Assembly (NCBI GenBank): GCA_015295885.1
Contig: DVEE01000286.1
Location: forward strand, 1-9,227
Reading direction: 5' to 3'
Source: Leptolyngbyaceae cyanobacterium M65_K2018_010
GTDB lineage: Bacteria > Cyanobacteriota > Cyanobacteriia > Phormidesmidales > Phormidesmidaceae
DNA: 9,227 bases
The notes under the pieces were generated by a model. That model was not told the origin of the DNA. It saw nothing but the letters and a program-made list of their open reading frames with translations, and made no database searches. The position numbers were made by a program, and so were the translations under genes. Positions 4,397 to 9,227 of this stretch are shown in pieces (position 1 is the stretch's first letter; each line of letters opens with the position of its first letter).

Positions 4397-7300
4397 GTGT
4401 TCACCCCTTCCATTTACAAAGTTGGCGGCTGCCTTCAGGCCGAGGCCAGCACCTACGTGGTGCGCCGGGCCGATGAGGATCTGTTGGCGGCCTTGACCAC
4501 CAGGGAATTTTCCTACGTGTTTAGCGCCCGGCAGATGGGCAAATCGTCCCTGCTGGTGCGGGCTAAGGCTCAGCTCCAGCAAGCCGGGGCTCGCTGCGCT
4601 TACCTGGATATGACCCGGTTGGGTAGCACGGGGGCCACCCCCAGCCAGTGGTATGCCGGGGTGGTGATGAGTTTGCTGCAAAGCTTGGATTTGCTGGGGG
4701 CGGTTAACTTTCGCGAGTGGTGGCAGGCCGACTCGGACCTCACCCTGGTGCAGCGACTGAACCAACTGGTGGAAACCGTGCTGCTACCGGATGCGGAGGC
4801 ACTGCCGGTCTACATTTTCATCGACGAAATCGATAGCCTGCTCAGCCTGGGGTTTTCCACCGACGACTTCTTTGCCTGGATGCGGGCCTGCTACAACCAG
4901 CGCGCCCACGACCGGCGCTACCATCGCCTCACCTTTGCCCTGTTTGGGGTCGCCACCCCCTCAGACCTGATGGCCGATAAACAACGTACCCCCTTCAACA
5001 TTGGCCGCGCCATTTCCCTGGCGGGCTTTACCCTGGCAGAAAGTGCGCCCCTGCTGCCGGGGTTAGAGCCCGTGGTGGATAGCCCCGAACGGGTGTTGAA
5101 AGGCATTCTAGAGTGGACCGGGGGGCAACCCTTTTTGACCCAAAAGCTGTGCGACCTAGCGGTGCAAACGGCCCAACGGGCGGAGACCCTGCCGCTGCCC
5201 CTGGCCGGGGGCAGGGCGGAACTGTGGGTAGAGGAGTTGGTGCGATCGCGCCTGCTTGACCAGTGGGAAGCCCAGGATGAACCGATTCACCTGCGCACCA
5301 TTCGCGACCATCTCTTCTGGCACGAAAACCGCACCGCTCGGCTGTTGGGTATTTACCAACAACTGCTGGAGCAGGAGCCCGTCTACACCGACGACAGCCA
5401 AGAGCAAGTTGACCTGCTGCTGTCGGGGTTGGTGGTGCGCCAGGGTAATCAACTGGCGATCAAAAACCGCATTTATCGCGAGGTATTCACCCTCCGTTGG
5501 GTGAACCGGCAACTGCGGCAGTTGCGACCCTACGCCGCTGCCCTAGAAGGTTGGGTCGCCGGCCACCGCCAGGATGCCACCTATCTGCTGCGGGGCAGTG
5601 CCCTGGTGGAGGCGGAGCATTGGGCCAGGGACAAGAGCCTGAGCGATCTGGACTATCAATTTCTGGCCGCCAGCCAAGACGCCGAGCGGCAATCCATTCA
5701 ACAGCGGCTAGAGGCTAAGGTAGAGAGCGAGCGCTTCTTTCGCCAACTGGCCGAAGCGGTGCCCCAGATCGTGTGGATTGTGGAGCCGGATGGCACCCTG
5801 TCCTACACCAACCGCCAGGGTAGCGACTTTGCGGGGATTGCCCAGGACCACATTCAGGGCATCCAGCGCCATGAGGTGATTCATCCAGAGGATCGCCAAA
5901 CCAGCCTGGCCGCCTGGGACCACGCCTTCGCCACCGGCGACCCCTACGAGGCCGAGGTGCGCCTGCAAGACGCCGAGGGCCATTACCGCTGGTTTTTGAA
6001 TCGGGCCGTGCCCATTCGCGATGCCAGCGGCCAGGTGGTGAAGTGGTTTGGCACCAGCACCGACCTAGACCAGGTGAAACAGGCGGAGGAAGCCAAGCGC
6101 CTGAAGGAGGTGGAGCAACGCCTGGTGCAGGAGCAGCGGGCCGGGCGGTTGCAACGCTGGCTGCTGGGCACTGTGAGTGTGGGCTTGGTGATTGCCAGTG
6201 GCTTGGGTCTCTATGCCTTTGCCCAGCGCCACCAGGCGACGTTGAGGGAAATTGAGGCGATCGCCCGCCTCTCCGAAGCCCAGTTTGTCTCCGGTAATCG
6301 CCTCGATGCCCTATGGACGGCTCTTCAGGCCAAGACCCGGCTCGACCACCTGCGGTGGGTGCCGACTGAACTGGCAGAGTTGAGCGATCACGAGCTGCGC
6401 CGCGCCATCTTTCAAGCCCTGGAAGGGAACCGCTTCGATGGCAACCTGGGTCGAGTGCGCGGGGTGGCGGTGAGCCCCGCTGGAGACCTGATCGCCGCCA
6501 CCTACCAAAAAGACGCCACCCTGCTCTGGGGGATGGATGGCACCTTGATGGCCCGCCTGCCCGGGGCCGCCCGCGATGCCGCCTTTAGCCCCAATGGGCA
6601 AACCCTGGTCACCGCTGGGGATGATGGCACCGTGCAACTTTGGGGTCGAGATGGCACTCCTTTGGCTACCCTAAAGGGCCACTCAAAACCGGTCAAGGCC
6701 GTTGCCTTTAGCCCAGACGGGGAACGGATTGCCTCTGCCGGTAGCGATCGCGTGGTCAAGCTCTGGAGCCGGGATGGTCAGCTTATCCGTACCCTGACCG
6801 GCCATCGCGGCACGATTTGGGATTTGGACTTTAGCCCCGACGGCCAAACCCTCGCCTCTGCCAGCGACGACAACACCGTTAGGGTGTGGAAGCGGGATGG
6901 CACCCCCTGGCAAACCCTGCAGAACCCCATCCCCTCCACCGAGGGCGAAAACCGACTGCAAAGTGTGGCCTTTAGCCCAGATGGCCAAACCCTGGTGGCG
7001 GGGGACTCCTACGGCAACATCCTCTGGTGGAACGCCGACGGCACCCTGCAAAACACCACCTCCGAACACCGTAAAACCGTAGGGCGGCTTGCCTTTAGCC
7101 CGGATGGGCAAACCCTGGCCTCGGGCAGTTGGGACAATACCATCAAGCTGTGGAGCCGAGACGGCACCGTCCTCCGCACCATTACCGCCCACCCCAGCGG
7201 CACCTTGGCTTTAGCCTTTAGCCCCGACGGGCAGCGGCTGATCTCCGGTGGTGAAGACAATTGGGTGAGGCTCTGGCAATTGTCGCCCCCTTTGCTTACA

Positions 7301-8371
7301 ACCCTGCGAGGCCATCGCGCCTCGGTGTGGGCGGTGGCCATGTCTCCCAATGGCCCATCCATCGTATCTTCCGGTTCCGATGGCACAATCAAACTGTGGA
7401 GCCGGGAGGGCCAACTTCAGCGCACCCTGACCCTCGACCAAGGGGAAATTTGGGCCATTGATATCAGTGCCGATAACCAAACCCTGGCCGCCGTTAGCAA
7501 TGCGGGAGTTTTGAGCCTGTGGAAGATGGATGGCACCCCTTTAAACTCAGTCAACGCCCATACTGATACAGCCTTTGACGTGAAGTTTAGCCCCGACAAT
7601 CGGGAAATCGCCACCGTCGGTTGGGATGGCCAGGTGAAGCTGTGGCGATCCGATGGCACCCTGAGCCAATCGCTGCAACGCCACAAGGTAGACCTAGAGC
7701 GGCCCGATAGCCCCCAAAACCTGCTACTTGACCGCCTTAATGCCCTCAGCTATAGCCCCGACGGGAACTGGTTGGCCGTGGCCGGTCTAGACGAGATGAT
7801 CTATCTGTGGCAGCGCAACGAGGCTGGAGCGTTTACCCCGCAACCCCAGCGAGTGCTCGAAGGGCACCGCGATACCATCTGGGATATGGCCTTTACCCCC
7901 GACGGTCAATTCCTTGTCACCGCCAGCGAAGACCGCACCCTCAAGCTCTGGAGCCTGGAGGGTGGCCTGGTGCGCACCCTGGAGGGGCACCGCGATCGCG
8001 TCAACGCCGTCACCGTTATCCCTGCCAATGCGGGTCTCCCCGCCGACTGGGGCCCTGTTATCGCCTCCGCCAGTTGGGATAAGTCCGTGAAACTGTGGTC
8101 CCTGGATGGCACCCTGCGCCTCACCCTCGAAGGCCACGAAGATCGCGCCCTCGATGTCGCCTTTTACCCTGCCACCAACTCCCACGGTCCCCTGCTTGCC
8201 TCCGCCGGGCTAGACCAGGTGGTGATTCTCTGGCCCCTGGACCGGGTTGTAGACCCTGACCAAGTTCTGCAAGCGGGCTGCGACTGGATCAGCGATTATC
8301 TGAAAACCCACTCCACCGGGCCACCAGGGCCGCAGATTTGCCGGGCCGGGGGCACCCTCGCTGCTCCCTAA
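4397..8371 (+). CDS. AAA-like ATPase / PAS / transmembrane / 14x WD40 fusion protein
   Basis: This 1324-residue protein begins with an AAA-like domain (about 1-365): Walker A ARQMGKSSLL (44-53) and Walker B YIFIDEIDSLL (139-149) are intact. A PAS_3-type domain follows (about 446-560, ending in the PAC-like motif HYRWFLNRAVPIRDASGQVV), then a charged coiled-coil segment (562-586) and one hydrophobic helix (588-608). Fourteen WD40 repeats fill 685-1279 (AFSPDGQTLASGSWDNTIKL is typical), enough for two seven-bladed propellers. A conserved cap, QVLQAGCDWISDYLKTH (1290-1306), closes the protein. By the positive-inside rule the ATPase and PAS face the cytoplasm and the propellers the periplasm. A role as sensor or signalling NTPase is inferred. 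The PAS domain lacks the LOV cysteine motif and its ligand is unknown. The start is GTG at 4397: an in-frame TAG lies at 4364-4366 and the first internal Met is in the P-loop. Confidence 0.92.
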   Translation: MFTPSIYKVGGCLQAEASTYVVRRADEDLLAALTTREFSYVFSARQMGKSSLLVRAKAQLQQAGARCAYLDMTRLGSTGATPSQWYAGVVMSLLQSLDLLGAVNFREWWQADSDLTLVQRLNQLVETVLLPDAEALPVYIFIDEIDSLLSLGFSTDDFFAWMRACYNQRAHDRRYHRLTFALFGVATPSDLMADKQRTPFNIGRAISLAGFTLAESAPLLPGLEPVVDSPERVLKGILEWTGGQPFLTQKLCDLAVQTAQRAETLPLPLAGGRAELWVEELVRSRLLDQWEAQDEPIHLRTIRDHLFWHENRTARLLGIYQQLLEQEPVYTDDSQEQVDLLLSGLVVRQGNQLAIKNRIYREVFTLRWVNRQLRQLRPYAAALEGWVAGHRQDATYLLRGSALVEAEHWARDKSLSDLDYQFLAASQDAERQSIQQRLEAKVESERFFRQLAEAVPQIVWIVEPDGTLSYTNRQGSDFAGIAQDHIQGIQRHEVIHPEDRQTSLAAWDHAFATGDPYEAEVRLQDAEGHYRWFLNRAVPIRDASGQVVKWFGTSTDLDQVKQAEEAKRLKEVEQRLVQEQRAGRLQRWLLGTVSVGLVIASGLGLYAFAQRHQATLREIEAIARLSEAQFVSGNRLDALWTALQAKTRLDHLRWVPTELAELSDHELRRAIFQALEGNRFDGNLGRVRGVAVSPAGDLIAATYQKDATLLWGMDGTLMARLPGAARDAAFSPNGQTLVTAGDDGTVQLWGRDGTPLATLKGHSKPVKAVAFSPDGERIASAGSDRVVKLWSRDGQLIRTLTGHRGTIWDLDFSPDGQTLASASDDNTVRVWKRDGTPWQTLQNPIPSTEGENRLQSVAFSPDGQTLVAGDSYGNILWWNADGTLQNTTSEHRKTVGRLAFSPDGQTLASGSWDNTIKLWSRDGTVLRTITAHPSGTLALAFSPDGQRLISGGEDNWVRLWQLSPPLLTTLRGHRASVWAVAMSPNGPSIVSSGSDGTIKLWSREGQLQRTLTLDQGEIWAIDISADNQTLAAVSNAGVLSLWKMDGTPLNSVNAHTDTAFDVKFSPDNREIATVGWDGQVKLWRSDGTLSQSLQRHKVDLERPDSPQNLLLDRLNALSYSPDGNWLAVAGLDEMIYLWQRNEAGAFTPQPQRVLEGHRDTIWDMAFTPDGQFLVTASEDRTLKLWSLEGGLVRTLEGHRDRVNAVTVIPANAGLPADWGPVIASASWDKSVKLWSLDGTLRLTLEGHEDRALDVAFYPATNSHGPLLASAGLDQVVILWPLDRVVDPDQVLQAGCDWISDYLKTHSTGPPGPQICRAGGTLAAP
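6449..8233 (+). repeat. WD40-coding tandem repeats (14 units)
   Basis: These units of roughly 120 bases encode the fourteen WD40 blades. The most conserved core is GCCTTTAGCCC followed by GAYGG, seen near 6580, 6703, 6968, 7089 and 7214, and the TGGAGCCGGGATGG-like stretch ending each blade. Later blades (11, 13, 14) carry insertions between strands. Near-identity at DNA level among units 2-7 suggests recent duplication or gene conversion, and is a place where assemblies could collapse. Confidence 0.85.
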
Positions 8372-8398
8372 TCATCTGAATTTCATCGCCCAGACCCG

Positions 8399-8421
8399 GG
8401 GTACATTCTAGAGACCCTTTT
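8399..8421 (+). terminator. Weak candidate terminator after the WD40 gene
   Basis: GGGT (8399-8402) and ACCC (8414-8417) could pair across an 11-base loop and are followed directly by TTTT (8418-8421) and TCT-rich sequence. The stem is only four base pairs, so the call is weak. Its position 28 bases after the stop codon is right for a terminator. Confidence 0.3.
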
Positions 8422-8427
8422 CTATAA

Positions 8428-8619
8428 CCCGGTTCTAATGCTTTTGTCTTTGCGGGACCAGCGGCTACCCCCCAAGAATTTCAGGATGGTGGGGTGATTG
8501 TGGTACAGGGCGGTGATATGCGAGGCGTACAGCCGGATATTTTTGTACGGACTTACACCCTCGGTGACGGGAGTGCGCTTCAATCTGCCGCCACCGATTT
8601 AGCCACCCAATGTGACTGA
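8428..8619 (+). pseudogene. Startless reading-frame fragment, unrecognised family
   Basis: A frame open from a TAA at 8425 to a TGA at 8617-8619 gives 63 codons with no start near its beginning; the only Met is at 8518. It contains NAFVFAGPAATPQEFQDGG, IVVQGGDMRGVQPDIFVRTY and TLGDGSALQSAATDLATQCD. The residue mix looks like genuine protein. The VQPDIFVRTY segment faintly recalls the KPDIFxxTYE ending of phage-associated PGDYG-type proteins, but this is weak. It is probably an internal or C-terminal piece of a gene lost by deletion. An alternative is a chance open frame in GC-rich DNA. Confidence 0.35.
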
Positions 8620-8644
8620 GGTCAAGGGCTACGAACGACCGTGA

Positions 8645-9136
8645 CTTAGCAACCTGCCGATCATTCTGGGGGGCGTGGTGCGCCAAATTTCCTTCTTCCA
8701 GGAAGTGTCCCAATACACCCCCCAAGTGGCCGGGACAATCACGGGCAACTTTGATAAAGTCACGGTTTCGGAACTGGTGCCCCAGGTCTTGCCCATCGTT
8801 AGAGCGGAGCGCCAAAAGCAGCGGGCTGAGGCTTTAGATGCTCTGGATACCGCCATGAACGAGGGCAAGGTGGTTTCCACAATCGAAGAGGTGTGGCGTT
8901 TAGCTAACGAAGGGCGGGGCCAGCTTCCCCTGGTGGAAAAGGGCTACCACGTTCCGGCGGTAGTGGCTGAAAACGGGGGCCTGAAGGTAGTAGACGAGCC
9001 CGGTGGCACCGACGTGATGGACGACGCCGTCGATGAAATTATTGAAGCCGTTCTGGCCAAGGGCGGCGAGGTGATGCTGATGGAGGATGGCGCCCTGCCC
9101 GATCATCGCTCCATTGCTCTGACCCTGCGCTATTGA
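8645..9136 (+). pseudogene. 5'-truncated baeRF-family gene (C-terminal domain only)
   Basis: From after an in-frame TGA (8642-8644) the frame reads LSNLPIILGGVVRQISFFQE, then a long helix-rich segment, a GYHVPAVV strand, MDDAVDEIIEAVLAKGGEVM, and ends HRSIALTLRY. This is the C-terminal, eRF1-domain-3-like part of the bacterial archaeo-eukaryotic release factor (baeRF) homologues: the PxILxGV opening, VIDDAVDEIIE-like helix and terminal RIALxLRY are family landmarks. Members run to about 350-400 residues, so more than half is absent upstream, where only VTEVKGYERP (8612-8641) continues in frame before the stop. A GTG at 8675 could start a 153-residue product, but it would cut the first conserved strand. 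I call it a truncated pseudogene; expression of an isolated domain cannot be excluded. Confidence 0.7.
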
Positions 9137-9227
9137 GGGGGCAATCAGGCGTTTCATCAACCTTAATCTTTCGGTCAGGCATTTCCCCCGATGATTGACT
9201 CTGTAGCAACCGTTACAGGTTGAGACC
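9137..9227. other. Downstream spacer at the right edge
   Basis: No gene is seen. TCAGGC-N-TTTC is repeated directly at 9145-9155 and 9175-9185. TTGACT (9195-9200) could be a -35 hexamer for a gene beyond the window, but no -10 fits within the remaining bases. Confidence 0.3.

Larger units (their letters stand above)
1008..7999. repeat. Dispersed HIP1 palindromes (GCGATCGC), eight copies
   Basis: GCGATCGC occurs at 1008-1015, 1324-1331, 1376-1383, 3405-3412, 5242-5249, 6257-6264, 6744-6751 and 7992-7999. This is the highly iterated palindrome of cyanobacteria. Seven copies lie inside the two AAA-like genes and one overlaps the start codon of the Uma2 remnant. None lies in xisHI or the nuclease/DUF2283 pair, which fits a foreign origin for those blocks. 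Confidence 0.9.

Noticed and set aside
4382..8185. Many leftward and out-of-frame open frames over the WD40 gene
   Set aside because: Shadows of a GC-rich, repetitive coding sequence; their Gly/Val/Ala-rich repeats simply mirror the WD40 units.
6449..8233. CRISPR-like regularly spaced repeats
   Set aside because: The periodicity is about 120 bases, in frame and encodes WD40 blades; there are no short identical repeats with unique spacers.
1..9227. tRNA, rRNA or insertion-sequence genes
   Set aside because: No cloverleaf-like segment, rRNA core or transposase motif was recognised on either strand.

Overview
This window looks like chromosomal DNA from a cyanobacterium, probably a filamentous one. 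The palindrome GCGATCGC (HIP1), typical of cyanobacterial genomes, occurs at least eight times. The recognisable families (AAA-like domain ATPases, XisH/XisI, Uma2, WD40-repeat giants) are all expanded in cyanobacteria. The backbone is GC-rich with long runs of CTG/GCC codons. The xisHI block and the nuclease/DUF2283 block are visibly AT-richer: hand counts give 26/60 G+C at 2401-2460 against 40/60 at 1201-1260. These blocks look acquired.

Layout. At the left edge (1-577, minus strand) is the N-terminal part of a secreted SH3-domain protein. It diverges across a 224-base gap from a 457-residue helix-turn-helix plus AAA-like protein (802-2175) whose Walker A lysine and Walker B acidic pair are both missing. 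Next come overlapping xisH and xisI (2240-2979). The stretch 2980-4396 is a patchwork: a decayed copy of the C-terminus of an AAA-like gene (3249-3299), the first 48 codons of a Uma2-family gene (3403-3549), an overlapping pair encoding a putative BECR-fold nuclease and a DUF2283 protein (3554-4101), and the C-terminal scrap of a RelE/ParE-type toxin (4159-4281).

The largest gene (4397-8371, 1324 residues) encodes an AAA-like ATPase with intact Walker motifs, a PAS domain, one transmembrane helix and fourteen WD40 repeats, enough for two seven-bladed propellers. It reads as a membrane signalling or conflict-type sensor. It is followed by a weak terminator, an orphan reading-frame fragment (8428-8619), and a 5'-truncated gene for the C-terminal domain of a bacterial archaeo-eukaryotic release factor (baeRF) homologue (8645-9136).

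How they may work together. No single pathway is visible. The window looks like an accessory island where toxin-antitoxin-like and nuclease-like cassettes have landed between two AAA-like NTPase genes and partly decayed. The strongest leads are the doubly dead AAA-like protein, the AAA/PAS/TM/WD40 fusion, and an imperfect 43-base direct repeat bracketing xisHI, whose left copy lies in the 3' end of the dead-ATPase gene.
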